Counted from the stretch's first letter, positions 46,401-58,322 are shown. The stretch is 64,000 bases of DNA from Mikania micrantha (GCA_009363875.1 CM018692.1:90486137-90550136); one strand, 5' to 3'. Made by a program: numbers and translations. The notes: a model not told the origin generated them from the sequence alone.

Positions 46401-47024
46401 TTGGTTGATTTGTTGTGGGTTGATTGCTTATATTTGATTATGATTATTTGTGATTGGCTATGATTAATTTGGCTATGTGGTTATGTGATTGTGTATGTGT
46501 TTGACTGTTGAATTGATGGATGTGAGTTGGATTATCTCATACAGGTATTCATATGGATTTTCTCAAGAAGATCATAAGTTTTATACTCGTTTTAAACAAA
46601 GCATTTTATAAAACTGTTTTAAGCATAAACTTTCAAACGCATTTTACTAAAACATTTTTAAATATAAAAACTTATGATTACTCACCAACTACTTTTGTAG
46701 TTGACACTTGATTTTCTTACATGTTTCAGGTGATGGAGACAAGTAGGATGAAGAGGATGATCTCTTCTATTTTGGACATCATCATCATATAGGATTCTTG
46801 GACTTAGTTAATTAACTAAATTTCTGGCGATTAGAGTTTAGTTAGTTTAACTAAATCTTTTGTGTATTTGGTGTATTTGATTCATGATGAACATGATTTT
46901 TGTGTAATTATTGTGGTTGATTAAATGATATATGATGATATGATTTAGATGCCCATGAGCTTTTGAACAATCTACACATCCCTCGTGGCATCCCGATGAT
47001 TCCGCCGTCGGTCGGGGTGTTACA
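43450..47024 (+). repeat. Second LTR of element D, in solo-LTR context
   Basis: 3575 bp, flanked by TTCAT on both sides (43445-43449, 47025-47029) with copia gag on both sides, exactly as a solo LTR would be. It contains the same signals as 31906-35482: hairpin 43765-43877, palindromes near 44019 and 44123, GAACC array 44838-45315, donor and acceptor motifs. No D internal sequence adjoins it. Confidence 0.93.
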
Positions 47025-47029
47025 TTCAT

Positions 47030-50000
47030 CAAGGAAGTCACCAAAATAAAGTATTTTAACTCTGAATTCCTCAAAAATGAAGCACTTTTCAAAAGGAAAC
47101 TTGACGCTGAAAGGCGTGATATTTCACAATTAAAGGAAATGTTAAGTGATAAAGAGTCCAACTATCGGGACGCAAGGCGTCGGATAGATGAACTCTCTTC
47201 AGAGTTAGAACATGTTAAAACTCAATTGTCCAAAACTAAAATTCAAGCTGATAAATATGAGTAGTGTAGGAGGAAGGAGAAAATTGGGCTTGGTTTTACT
47301 GAGGTGAAACCTCCGTTAAACCATAACTACTCCATCATGCCCAACATCAACACATATGTTGATAATCTGTTGTTGAAATCAGACCGAACCGGTTCTAACA
47401 AACCAGTGCCTCTCATAGCAGATCCTGTTGTGACTGACCGTAATGTTTCTAATGATTATGAAGTGTGTGCAGATAGTTTAAGTGATATAGGTCTGAGGGG
47501 GGATATAGTTTGCAGAGGTGAAACCTTCGTTTAACCATAAATACTCTATCATGCCCAACATCAACACATCTGTTGATGATCTGCTGTTGAAATCAGACCG
47601 AAGGTCTCATTTCACCACTGTTCTAACAAACCAGTGCCTCTCACAGTAGATCCTGTTGAGACTGACCATAATGTTTCTGATGAATCTGAAGTCTATGCAG
47701 ATTGTTTAAGTGATAAAGGTCTGAGGGGGAAGAATGAAGAAAGAAGTGCTGGGAGGAGTACAGAATATTCAACATCATCTAGCAAATCACACTTTATTCC
47801 AAAAACTGATTTTGTAAGAAGATTTGAAACAATTAAAGTCAAACAAAATGAGATGTTTAAGAATTTTAATTCTACTTTTGCTAAATTTGTGATGATGTCA
47901 AAAACAAACATGTGCTAGAATCTGATTTTTCTCCTTTAAAGCAGGTGAACATGGCTCATTCCACAATCACCATAGAGGCAGGTTCAAGGTTAAACCCAAA
48001 CTGTGAACCTTATGTTCCAACCGGGTGACTTGAACAAGCCTTTACAAGTACTTCTTTTGGTCAAGGTGATTGTGATGTAAAGCCATTTGACCCAAAAGAC
48101 TTTCATGACAAGGTATGTTGTTACGCATGTGGGAGACCTGGCCACATTGCAAGACACTGTTTGCACCGACCAACTGAATTCTTCTATGGAAAGAATCAGA
48201 AGGTCACACCCAAGGCTAAAACTACCAATAGATCAATGAGGACTGACCAATCCTCTAAGCCTAGGGTGAAACCTCGGAAGGTACCTCAGAATCTTCCCAC
48301 TGCCAAGAAGGACAAACCAGTAAAACAAAATAAATCTTGCTTTCATAAACAAAAATCAAAGGTTTCTAAAACTAAAAGCAAACCACAGTGGAGGAATAAG
48401 CCACAGGTGAAATCTTTTTTAAAACCCATTGATCACGGCAGTGGTGTAAGGCCCAAATTTCTAGGGATAAATCAGACAAGCCCAAAGGGATCATCAAGAA
48501 AGGGCCCAATGTTCCACAAGTACCTAAATTTGTTATGATTTAGGTACCCATTTCTCATTAAATGTGTGTGTGTTATGCAGGGATGGCAAAATAAGCTGAA
48601 AAATGTTTGGTACGTGGATAGCGGCTGCTCCAGGCATATGACTCGGGATTTTCTCAGTTGCACGAGGTCACACCATTTAATGGAGGATATGTCTCATTCG
48701 CTGGAGACAAGGGTGGGAAGATTAGCATGAAGGGCACAGTCACAAATGGAACTCTAAGTTTTGAGGATGTATACTACGTTGAAAAACTTAATCGCAACTT
48801 ATTAAGTGTTTCACATATCTGTGACAAGAGCTTTTCAACACACTTCACAAAAAAGAGTGTCTCATTCTAAAGGCAAAATTTGTCGTACCAGAGAAGTGGA
48901 TCTTGATGAGGACCACGAGAATCAACAATGCCTATATCATCAATATGAATTATGATTCATTCTCTGAAAATACCTGTTTTTTTTCAAAGACATCGAAGAA
49001 TGACTGTCTGCTTTGGCATCGCCGACTGGGTCATGTCAACCTGAAGAATCTAAACAAATTAACTAAGGGATATCATGTTATTGGCCTACCTTCTAAAGAC
49101 TTCTCCACTCTTGAACAAATGCCATCAGAAGACTCCCTATGAGATTTTCTTCAACCAGAAGCCAAAGGTTGGTCATTTCAAGTCATTTGGTTGTCCGTGC
49201 ATTCTCCTCCATACTAAGCCAAATCACAAGTTTGATGACAAGGCTGATGAGCGTTACTTTGTGGGCTATTCGTCTGAGAAAGCTGCCTACCGGGTATACA
49301 ACAAGAAGGTCTGGATGATTGTGGAGTCATACTATATCGATTGACAAGAGATAAACAACATCGATGCCGGTTCTGGTCCGAACTGGTTATTTCAGTATGA
49401 TTCTACTTTTGAGCCCATTAACACCTCATCTGAGATTGTAGGACCATCTGAGCCAACTGACAGCTTCTACAAGGGTGATGACGTAGACTACAGGGTTGCT
49501 ATGTTCCATGTGATCCCAAGCTTCTGACGGTTGACCTACGAGGCATATATGATCGCGCTCTTCCAGTTCAGCCAACCCCGATCAATGAAGTCACCCCATC
49601 AGATCCGGAGACATCATAGTCAGTTCAACCAGCTCCAGAGACAGATCAAGCCTCTTCATCTTCCCACCAAAACTTTGACAATCCACTGTTCTCAGACCAC
49701 ATACCTGAGGAACATTGCGTGGATAATGAAGCTGAAGGAAGTGAAACTGCTCCAGTTGACAATCTCTCTTCCTCCAATGAAGATCAGCTGACTCACATCA
49801 GCACCTGCCAGACAATTTAGCTGTGGAGGAAGTGCCAACTCTAAGCATCAACAAGAATCATCCAGTGGAAAACACTATTGAACCCCTCTTTAAGAAGGAG
49901 TTCTCACCCGGAGCCGATCCATTCTAGCTCAGAACACCTTGCCTTAAGGGACTATCACATGAAGACAGTCAAGTCCAATTAATTCTTATTTGTATTCCTA

Positions 50001-51499
50001 TTTTATTTTGCAGGTCGAACCCAAGAATGTCAAGATGGCTGTTAAGGAGTCAAGATAGGTTGAAGCGATGCAGAAAGAACTGACGCAGTTTCAGAAGCTC
50101 AAGGTGTGGAATCTGGTTCCATTGCCAAAGGGGAAACTGCCAATTTGAACCAGATGGGTGTTTAGATAAAAAAGAGATGATTCGGGTGTGATCATCAGAA
50201 ATAAAGCTAGGTTGGTAGTCCAGGGCTTCTACCAACAGGAGGGGACCGACTATGAAGAAGTCTTTACTTGAAGCTATTCAGATCTTCTTGGCGTATGCTT
50301 CCTACATGAATTTCACTGTTTATCAGATGGATACGAAGAATGCCTTATTGTATAGAAAGGTCAAAGAAGAGATCTATGTATGTCAACCCCCAGGGTTCGA
50401 GGATTCGCAGTATCCTGACCATCTCTACATGTTAGAAAAAGCCCTTTATGGTGTTCATCAAGCACGGCGAGCGTGGTATGCAACACTTACAAATCATCTG
50501 TTTGCAAACGGAAATACCCGTGGAGCCAATGATCAGACATTGTTCGTTCGCAAGTATAAGGATAATTTACTCTCGTCCAAATCTATGTGGATGACATTAT
50601 TTTCGGTTCCATGAGCTCGGTGCTGTGCAGAGAATTCGAGGTTGTGATGAAGAAAAAGTTTGAGATGAGTGCAATGGGGGAGATGACCTTCTTCTTGGGT
50701 CTCCAGGTAAATCAGGATCCTAAGAGTGCGCTGATTCATCAGGGCAAGTACGTTATCGACATTCTCACCAAGTTCAACATGTTGAAATCAAAGCCCGCAT
50801 CCACTCCTATGGCTGCTCGCCCGGTCTTGACTTCGGATTTTGATGGTGAAGATGCTAATCATCAACTTAACCGTTTGATGATTGGCTCACTGATGTACCT
50901 GACTTCCAGTGTGCCAGATATCAAGCAAATCCGAAGGCTTCTCATCTGATTGCTATCAAGAGGATCTTTCGCTACCTCGTCGGGAAACCTCGTCTCCTTT
51001 GTGGTACCCTAAGAACTCAGAATTTTGTTTATTTGCTTACTCTGACAGTGATTTTGGTGGTTGCAACTTAGACAGGAAATCAACCACAGAAGGATGTCAA
51101 TACTTAGGAGATCGCATCGTCTCGTGGGAATGCAAGAAACAGACAACCGTGTCTACCTCCACTGAGGAAGCTGAGTATGTCGCTGCTTCCAGTTGCTGTT
51201 CTCAGGTTATCTGGATGCAACAACAACTCCTCGATTACTGTTTGAACTTTCTTGACTCTCCTATTTATTGTGATAATGAAGCCGCTCTACAGATCGTCAA
51301 GAATTCGGTACAACACTCCAAAACTAAACACATTGACATCCGGATTGACTTTATCCGTGGCTGTTTCGAACGGAAACTAATTCATCTTGAAAAGGTCCAC
51401 ACATATGATAATCTAGCGGATCTTTTCACAAAACTGTTCGACACACATCGATTTCAACATTTAATTGCCTTTCTCAAACTAATAAGTTTTGATTAAAAC
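47030..51499 (+). pseudogene. Copia Gag C-terminus and Pol (broken)
   Basis: Continues Gag after D: a coiled-coil-like stretch (KLDAERRDISQLKEM, RRRIDELSSELEHVK) to a stop near 47262, a direct duplication (47290-47730), a second zinc knuckle CYACGRPGHIARHC (48119-48160) and a basic region. Pol follows: protease VDSGCSRHM (48614 onward), GAG-pre-integrase LLWHRRLGHVNLKNL (49009 onward), then a deletion of the integrase core near 49100-49140 joining to TPYEIFFNQKPKVGHFKSFG. RT pieces include NFTVYQMDTKNAL, LYGVHQARRAWY and YVDDIIFGS (50584), in more than one frame. RNase H includes RKSTTEGCQYLGDRIVSW, STSTEEAEYVAAS and CDNEAALQIVKN, and the ADLFTKLF tail ends at 51496. Many stops and frameshifts; not functional. 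Confidence 0.9.
47290..47730 (+). repeat. Direct duplication of about 215 bp in copia gag
   Basis: GAGGTGAAACCTCCGTTAAA at about 47300 and GAGGTGAAACCTTCGTTTAA at about 47515 begin two copies that both run through ATGCCCAACATCAACACAT, TTGAAATCAGACCGAA, CAAACCAGTGCCTCTCA and AGGTCTGAGGGG. The copies differ by roughly 10%, and the second has a short insert (GGTCTCATTTCACCACT). Confidence 0.8.
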
Positions 51500-53203
51500 A
51501 TTTTTGTAAATACTGTAAAATTTGTGTATCGTTTTACTTTAATTTTTAGATCAGAAATTTAGGGGGATAATATTTACAAAAGCAACAAAAATATTTTTGG
51601 TCTTTGAGTCTATTTACAAAAACAACAAAAAGATTTTCGGTCTTTGAGTCCATTTACAAAAACAACAAAAAGATTTTTGGTTTTGAGTCAGTCTAAGATG
51701 ATCTACAAGATAAGGGGGAGTGAATTTTAAGAAAAAAACAAAAAGATTTTACACTTTCAAAATTTAAGAAAAATACAAAAAACAATTTATTTGGATGGTT
51801 AAGTGAAGTGGTTCAATTGGGAAGTGAAATGATTTCTGACACTTATAAATTCACTTGCCTAAAAGTAATTTTTAAAAAATAACAACTTTGGATAACCATA
51901 AATCACTAAGAAGTTAAAACATGTTTTCCTAATGAAAGGATTGGACATGATCATTCAAAAATATTAAATATATAAATAAGAGATAAGTAAGGAAAATCAG
52001 ACAACCGAAAAAATGCAACAACAATTTGACTTTTTGCGTAAGTCTTTAAGTTAAAACAAGAGTGTGTTTCGATAAACTTGAAATTGTTTTGAAAAACTCG
52101 TGTATTTTCCATGTTTTGTGTACACAAAGAGTGGGAAATACTTACTGAAGTATCCTCTGTTTTGCGTAAGCAAAGGTCTTGGATGTGTGAGGTTAAGGCC
52201 AATGTGTTTGTAGATCAGTAAAGTAAAAGATGCCAATGAACACAAAGATGATAGAACCCCTTCTTGTTCTTGATTCTAATCTAATAGATCTGTTCTTTTC
52301 TCTTCTCACCTTAAACTCTATCGTGAGTCTTATTTTTGAATTATGGATTAACGAGTGGAAATTATTGGTGGGGTATAATTATTTTAAGGTTGGGTTTTCA
52401 TAAGAAATTATTTTAAGGTGGTCAAATTTCTGATACAGATTTGATCCCACGAAATTGACCCAACTCAACGTTAAACTCGCCAAAGTTTTTGAGTTTATTT
52501 TATTTTATTTTATTTTATTTTATTTTATTTTAGAAAAAGTTAGAAAATTTTCAAAATAATAGTACTCGAAAATTTATATTCGAAATTCATACTCGAAATG
52601 GCCCTATATATACTTCGAGTAGACCAGAAAACGAGTACCATAACTTTTCGAGTACATACTTTCTCTCACTAGGTGATCTCGGTTTCTGTGCATATTTTCG
52701 AGATTCCACTCTGACCACTTTGTAGATCAGACTTAGGCAAACCTAGGTATAGATTTTGGTACCATTTTAACCGTAAAATAAAAAGTTATGGGACAAAAAC
52801 TGGTTTTGAGTACTTCCTTGCGTTAATCGAGGGAATCTTGAACAAATCACCACGAAATACTCAAAATTGGGAAGGGATCTTCTTATATGTTGGCCGCCTA
52901 CTAATTTCGAGCATTTCGATTATGATTTGGAGTTCTAAGGAGCAAAATTGAAAGAGTTATGAGGTTTTTAGAGTTCTCGAAATTTTGAATTTCGAGTACA
53001 AGTTTTGTGTTCAAATTTCGTGTACTCTTTTCGTGTAATCCAATTTCGATTACGAAATTTCGAGTACAACCAAATCCTAGTGAACTCCAAAATTTCGTGA
53101 ACTCCTGAAATTTCATGAACTCGTTTGACCTGGACTTGGACTTTGACTTTTGACCCTTGACTTTTAATTTTAACTTTAACTAACTTAACTTGTTTTGTTT
53201 CAG
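51500..53203 (+). other. Copia spacer between pol and accessory ORF
   Basis: No gene. It contains about three copies of a unit of about 53 bp (TTTACAAAAACAACAAAAAG then ATTTTTGGTCTTTGAGTC, 51565-51690), a TAAGGGGGAG purine stretch (51711) that could act as an internal purine tract, AT-rich text, a TATTT microsatellite (52494-52532), and a TTCGAGTAC motif array (52560-53110). It ends in a pyrimidine-rich acceptor TTGTTTTGTTTCAG at 53190-53203, touching the next ATG. Confidence 0.7.
52494..52532. repeat. TATTT pentanucleotide microsatellite
   Basis: About seven to eight uninterrupted TTTTA units in the copia spacer. Confidence 0.95.
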
Positions 53204-53206
53204 ATG
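53190..53206 (+). promoter_or_regulatory. Putative splice acceptor at accessory ORF start
   Basis: TTGTTTTGTTTCAG ends directly before ATG 53204, with candidate branch sites CTAAC (53180 region) upstream. It suggests a spliced subgenomic RNA, as for retroviral env. Inferred from sequence only. Confidence 0.5.
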
Positions 53207-54496
53207 GGTGACTTACGGTTCGTGCCATACCACAACATGTTTGCGTATGTCGAAGATCCTCTAGAAAAGCACTCCATGCTCAAAAGCTTGGTGGAAGGGC
53301 TGATTCTATCTCCTGTCAATTATGTGATTATGGAGCACCCCGAGATCATCTCTGAGTATATTCAAAGCTTCTCGAACTCGATTACAGAACGCACAGACGC
53401 CAATGGCACTGTGAGCCTGATAGGAAAAGTTCAGGGGCAACCGATTATCATCACATAGCAGATCCTTAGGGAATGTCTACACTTTGGTGACAAGGCAACT
53501 GATCCAGTTGAGCTTGATCACGAGCTCGTTCAAGGAATAGTGTATAGGATGGGACATGAGGGTGTTTATCCTCCTACTAAGAAGAAGCTTTTCCACCCAT
53601 ATTGGAGATATCTAGCGCATGTGGTGACTCAGTGCTTGTCGGGAAGGAAAGGAAGCTATGATGTGCCCATCCAGACCCTTAGTTCTTGTATGGTGGCTCT
53701 CGCTTTGGGTGTTGACTTCAATTATTCCAAGATGATATTTAGAGACATGTATGCAAATATCAAGGAAAAGAGGAAAGAGAGATTCCTGACCATTCCTCGA
53801 TTCATTCAGATAGTGATCAACAAACGTCATCAGAACCTTGTTACCACTATTGGTACCCTTGGGATCAAGAGGATGAGGGAGGATATCTTTTCTTATATGA
53901 TGATGAACAAGAGGGGAAAAAAGCAGTACATTGGGATCGTCCTCTTGTTAAGTTTGGCAGGTTTGCGGGACTTGAAGAAGAAATGGAGGAACAAGGCACT
54001 CCTGCAGCAGTTGTTGCTAAAGAACATGATGTTCAGACTGTGAGAGCTACAGCGTTTGTCGCCGATGAGCATGACCATGCTCCTGCTGGCACAAGTGCTG
54101 AAGCCGGCAAGGCAACTGAGGGATCATCTTCATCTTCCTCTAGTGAAGAAGAAATGATTAGAGAGACAGAGTTGGTCATTCCACCTTGTCAAGAGCTGAA
54201 CGGGAGGAGATTCAGGACAATGACTACGTGCCAACTCCCGAGACTTCTCCGAAGAAGAAAAGGCTGAAGATGATGTCCAAAACGACAAGGGACCCAAGAC
54301 TAAAGAAGAAAACCACGAGCTCATCTTCGTCTTCTCAGGCTCAGACTCAACCACCTCAACCCAAACCTACTCAGCCTCCACCACCTCCATCTAAATCTAC
54401 ACAACCTAAACCACCTCCAATGAAACCACCTCCAACTAAACCACCCACACAGGCTAAACCACCACTACCACCAAGGCCAAAGCCACCCACTCAACC
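53204..54496 (+). pseudogene. Accessory ORF of the copia element (broken, cut by E)
   Basis: Starts MGDLRFVPYHNMFAYVED after the splice-acceptor-like site. The frame has one TAG (53456-53458), continues in the same frame through ECLHFGDKATDPVELDHE, FHPYWRYLAHVVTQCLSG and FNYSKMIFRDMYANIKEK to RKERFLTIPRFIQIVINK, then is shifted near 53960 (EEQGTPAAVVAKEHDV, acidic and serine-rich) and again near 54190 (DNDYVPTPETSP, then a proline-rich tail with PPPPPSK and PPMKPPP). I recall similar ORFs (HNM..YLE, SPQWKFLIHT.LQCLS, NFSKMIF, YPRFIQ) in many Asteraceae copia elements, in the place of an envelope-like gene. No signal peptide or clear membrane segment is visible, and the function is unknown. 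Element E entered at 54497. Relation to the family is from memory, not a search. Confidence 0.7.
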
Positions 54497-56609
54497 TGTC
54501 ACACCCCTGCGCCGAGTGCGGAATCCGCAGCGCGGTGACGTATGAACAGTTGAATCATGCACAAGTATTGAATAAGAACAACCACAATGGATTACTACGT
54601 TTCATAATGTTTAGAGAGTTGTTTAGTTACAGACAAACTATCTACCAAAATAATGACAACTACAGACCCAAAATATAGTTTACAAAATAAGACTTCAAAC
54701 AAGACAATTAAACAATTAGGATTTTGTGTGTTTCTAATCCATCCTAGCATGTTTCTTCATCTTGTTCTATCTTAAAATGGTCTCCTTAGTTGTCCCTGAG
54801 AAAGTCTTAAACCTGATTACCTGAAACACGTGAAAAGTAACTGTCAACTACAGAAGTAGTTCGTGAGAACAATAGCTTTAACATATGAAATCATGAATAT
54901 GTGATATAAGGCATAGGTATGTTAAAGTAATAAATGATTCACATGGATGAGCTGCAACCCAAACTAACATCAAGTAAGAAAATGAGTGTAAACAATCCAA
55001 TCACTGTTCGCACGAAAGCCAACATATAATATCAAGTCCCAAACCACGTTTGGAGTTAGATAATGTATCAACAATTTTGAAAACCATAATGACACCAGAC
55101 CTGCAGTTAGCTTTTAAAACAAATTTAAAAGCTAACTCCATTCTGGATAAGAACCAATGTGTCCGCTTTCCCTTGTTGTGATCACCCAGTACTAACGCTA
55201 ATGAATGTGATACTTGATGCGTTTACAAGTTTGTTTACAATAATAGACACCATGTTTATGAACCTTACTTTAACCGAACGTGTTAATGCCTTATTTGATA
55301 ACTTGAATTGAAAACCTTGATTTAATCCCATGAATTAAATCCTTTGTTTTGAATACCATGAAATGAACCTCTTGATTTGAATACCATGACATGAACCTCT
55401 TGATTTGAATACCATGAAATAGTGACCTTGTATAATAACAAGGTTTATAACAAAAGAGTTTATAAAATCCATTATTTAAAAGTGTTTATCCTGTATAAAA
55501 ACATTTGAGTAAATTTGTTATAAACAGTTCAAAGGGGCTTTATAAAACCTTTTTAATAAAAAGAGTTTAATAGTTGATAAATCCTTTAAAACAGTTGACA
55601 ATTTCTTTAAAACAGCTGATGAATCCCTTGGATTCGTAAAATGAACCTGTAAGGTTTATAAGAATACACACATCCTGTGTAATGAAATACGATTGTAAAT
55701 AGCGGGTTTGATCACGTGTTCCACCCCAAAACAGTTATAAAACAGTAAAAGAGGGGCTAATGTTCTCACCTGTCTGCAGTAGACTCTGAACTAAAACAGA
55801 TAGCAAGTAGCAAACAGGACTTCTAATTGGTTCCTATATCATTGTAATCATACATAAGATATAATATTTATAGTTGTATAGACTTTGATTCATTGATTGA
55901 TTTGTGTTCTCTTGAAATTGGTTAACACTTGATTACTTGTTCTCATGATTATGATTGTTGTGCAAACTTGAAAGTTATGATTTTGAATCACTTGATTGAT
56001 CATGGGTCCATGAAAAGAATGTGTAATGCTCTTTTGTGCACCAACTTGTTTGCGCATCACACGTTTTTAAGAGTTTGATAAACCATTGATTATCATGACT
56101 TATGAAAAGATGTTCCAATTGTTTAAGTTCTTCAGATTGTGACTTGATCTCATAATTAGGTTAAGTCGCAACTTAAACCATAATTGATCAACTCACATTT
56201 ATCAAATTTATGATCCAATATTGGGCCTTGAGTCCATGTAACCATGATGGTCCTTAAACCAAGTCTCTGGGCCACTTAGGTTAAAGATGGGCCAATTGAA
56301 TGTGGTGTTGGGCCAAGTGAGTGTGATGTTGGCCCAACAACACGTATATAGGCCTTGTAACATGCCAAAGACAATATCAAACCGATTAAGATCTTAGTGT
56401 ACCGAATGGACTTGAATTGGGCCTAAAGGATTTGAGTTGGGCCAACCAATGTACATGTAGGCCATGTAAGGTTCCAAACTGATATTGGGCCAATTAAAGA
56501 TCTTGATGGGCCAAGCTATCTTAATTTGGCTTGGGCTTAACTCCTGGGCCGATTACTAATAGGATTGGGCCGGATAGAATTGGGTTGGGCCGAGAGGTCT
56601 TTGGGCTGC

Positions 56610-57290
56610 CACTTGGGCAGCGAACCCTTCATGGTTCCAGCCTAAGGTTCACCAATCAAGAAAAGAACATCAAGGTTCGGCCATAGATGTGATAGCTAGG
56701 GTTCGTTGCATGCCTGCATGAAGGGTTCGTCTATGGTAACCAACGGTTCGGCCTACAACTCCCAGCATGGTTCGGCTAACATGGTATCCCGAAGGTGAGT
56801 GACTTAGTACAAGGGTTCGGTGCTAGTGATAAAGCATAGATTCGGCCATAGGTTCGACAACTAGGGTTCGTTGCTTGTATGCATAAAGGGTTCGGCAAGT
56901 GAGCAACGAACCATGTAGGGCTCGTCTACGTGCAAGGGTTCGCCTTGTCCACAGAAGGTTCGGTGATGGCTCATGGGAACCCCTAGGGTTCGGCTGCTAT
57001 GTCCCCGAACCATGCAGGGTTCGGCTTCAATGGAGTGATGTACATGGTTCGGCAATGCCCTAATGGTTCGGTTTGAAGGACTTCGAAGGTTTGCAGCAGT
57101 AGGAAGGTTCGTGGATGCATGAAGACTGGAGGCAGGTTCGTGAAGACCACTTGGGTTCGGCTGGTAACCCAACGAACCAAGTAGGGTTCGTTAAGGTTCG
57201 CCATGGCCTAAATGGTTCGGCCAAAACCTAACAGGTTCGGCCCTCTGCTGTTGTCGTCGTGCACCTCACGAACCTGTCATCTTCACCATC
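56610..57290 (-). repeat. GAACC motif array in E LTR
   Basis: On the plus strand it reads as more than 20 GGTTCG cores (AGGGTTCGGC, AAGGTTCG), irregularly spaced. It lies downstream of the first donor and upstream of the second in the element's direction, as in A, B and D. Upstream of it (56220-56600) the plus strand has repeated TTGGGCC motifs; in A the matching text is GGCCCAA near 4070-4255. Confidence 0.8.
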
Positions 57291-58069
57291 ATTCGACTTT
57301 GTTTCCTCAATCCAACCATTCCCATGCATTCGAACACTTCTAACCTAGTCCCCGGACATGGTTAGTTCGACTGGAGTGGTCTTAAAACCGATTGTAGCTA
57401 GGTTCGAACCACATACAACAAAATCCCTATTTTTCAGATTTTTCAATCGAACATACCTCGTTCTTGGCTGGATAAAACACTAGATCCCTTGTACTTCTGT
57501 GTAGAGGATGTCGATAGCTACGCGTGGACACCAAAAACACCGAATTCCGTTGAGAAACGAGCGAGTTATTCGCATTTGAAGCTCGGTTTTCTAGAGAGAG
57601 GGTAGTCGGAAATTGTAGAGAGAGAAGTGGTTGTTGGTGACATAAATGAGGAAATAAGCCTTGTTTAAGGCTTTCATAGCCCGTGTGGTATTCGGGTCCG
57701 TTTCGGTCGCTCGGTTCGCGTTTCCCGAACGTAACGCGTATTTTACGCGATTTAAAATAAAAGATTTGTTAACCTCAATAAAATGATGAGTTTCAAAATT
57801 GTAAAAATATAAAATAATAATTTTAACTATTTTTACTCTTCGTGCGTTGACAGATCGTTAAACACTCACAATTACGTGTATACCCGCAATCGCGTACGTT
57901 TTTCGATCGTATTAATTATTTAAAGTCGTTTAATCATAATTATAAGTTCAACATTCGTATCATTATGGATCGTCACCCATAACTATACTCAGTCTCGCTT
58001 ACGTATTACGATTCTTGTTGAATTAATTAATTGTTATAATATTCGTCTCAACGCTACGCACTAACACTA

Positions 58070-58140
58070 TCCTGTTACACCGAACGCAGTATATATATAG
58101 GGCTCACTCTCGCTGCCCACCACTGTTTCGATATAACACA
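58070..58140 (-). repeat. Conserved hairpin module, E LTR (short form)
   Basis: On the minus strand, arms GTTATATCGAA and TTCGGTGTAAC enclose GTGGTGGGCAGCG and GCCCTATATATATA. The loop is shorter than in the other families. Confidence 0.65.
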
Positions 58141-58322
58141 ATACTGTTTTTGCCTAGTGAACTCGACTGTAAATAAATAATACATACTTGTTCCTGAATA
58201 ATAAGATCCTGTACACACAAGCACACATTATGAACATATGAATCACATTGATAAACTAAACATGGACACACACTGTTCTAACACTGTTTACGACTACCAT
58301 GATTAAATGTACAAATGTTACA

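Larger units (their letters stand above)
41298..47024 (+). repeat. 5.73-kb direct repeat, copy 2 (copia 5' part plus D LTR)
   Basis: Begins abruptly at CTCCTAGAATAG, equivalent to 29752 within the copia 5' LTR, and ends with the last base of the D LTR. It contains copia LTR end 41298-41520, primer site 41523-41534, leader, broken gag and D LTR 43450-47024. The junction with D shows at most 1 base of shared sequence, and no target duplication. Confidence 0.93.
29587..54496 (+). mobile_element. SIRE-like Ty1/copia retrotransposon, decayed, interrupted by D and E
   Basis: Visible parts are the 5' LTR (29587-29974), primer site, leader, gag start (30469-31905), then after D and the duplicated block the rest of gag and pol (47025-51499), a spacer and an accessory ORF (53204-54496) cut by element E. 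The gene order Gag, PR, IN, RT, RNase H is copia type. A large Gag with coiled coil and an extra ORF after pol fit the SIRE/Maximus lineage. The 3' LTR must lie beyond E, outside the window. Many stop codons and an integrase deletion show it is old and inactive. Confidence 0.85.
54497..58322 (-). repeat. 3' LTR of element E
   Basis: 3826 bp, on the minus strand from TGTAACATTTGTAC to CAGGGGTGTGACA. It has the hairpin module (58070-58140), one GGTGACGATC palindrome-like site (57956-57984), a TC-rich patch (about 57587-57630), donor CGAG|GTATGT (GT at 57456), a GAACC array (56610-57290), donor ACAG|GTGAGA (GT at 55769), an acceptor-like ACGTGTTTCAG (AG at 54821-54822), and a GC-rich terminal hairpin. 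Repeated CATGAAATGAACCTCTTGAT units occur near 55350-55420. No coding content. Confidence 0.92.

Noticed and set aside
31906..47029. D read as one complete element from 31906 to 47024 with both LTRs
   Set aside because: The sequence between 41298 and 43449 is copia DNA, the end of pol and the purine tract are missing, and the second LTR has its own TTCAT on its left side.
53204..54496. Accessory ORF as a classical envelope gene or captured host gene
   Set aside because: No signal peptide, transmembrane segment or furin-like site is visible, and no host gene is recognised. Only its position resembles env.
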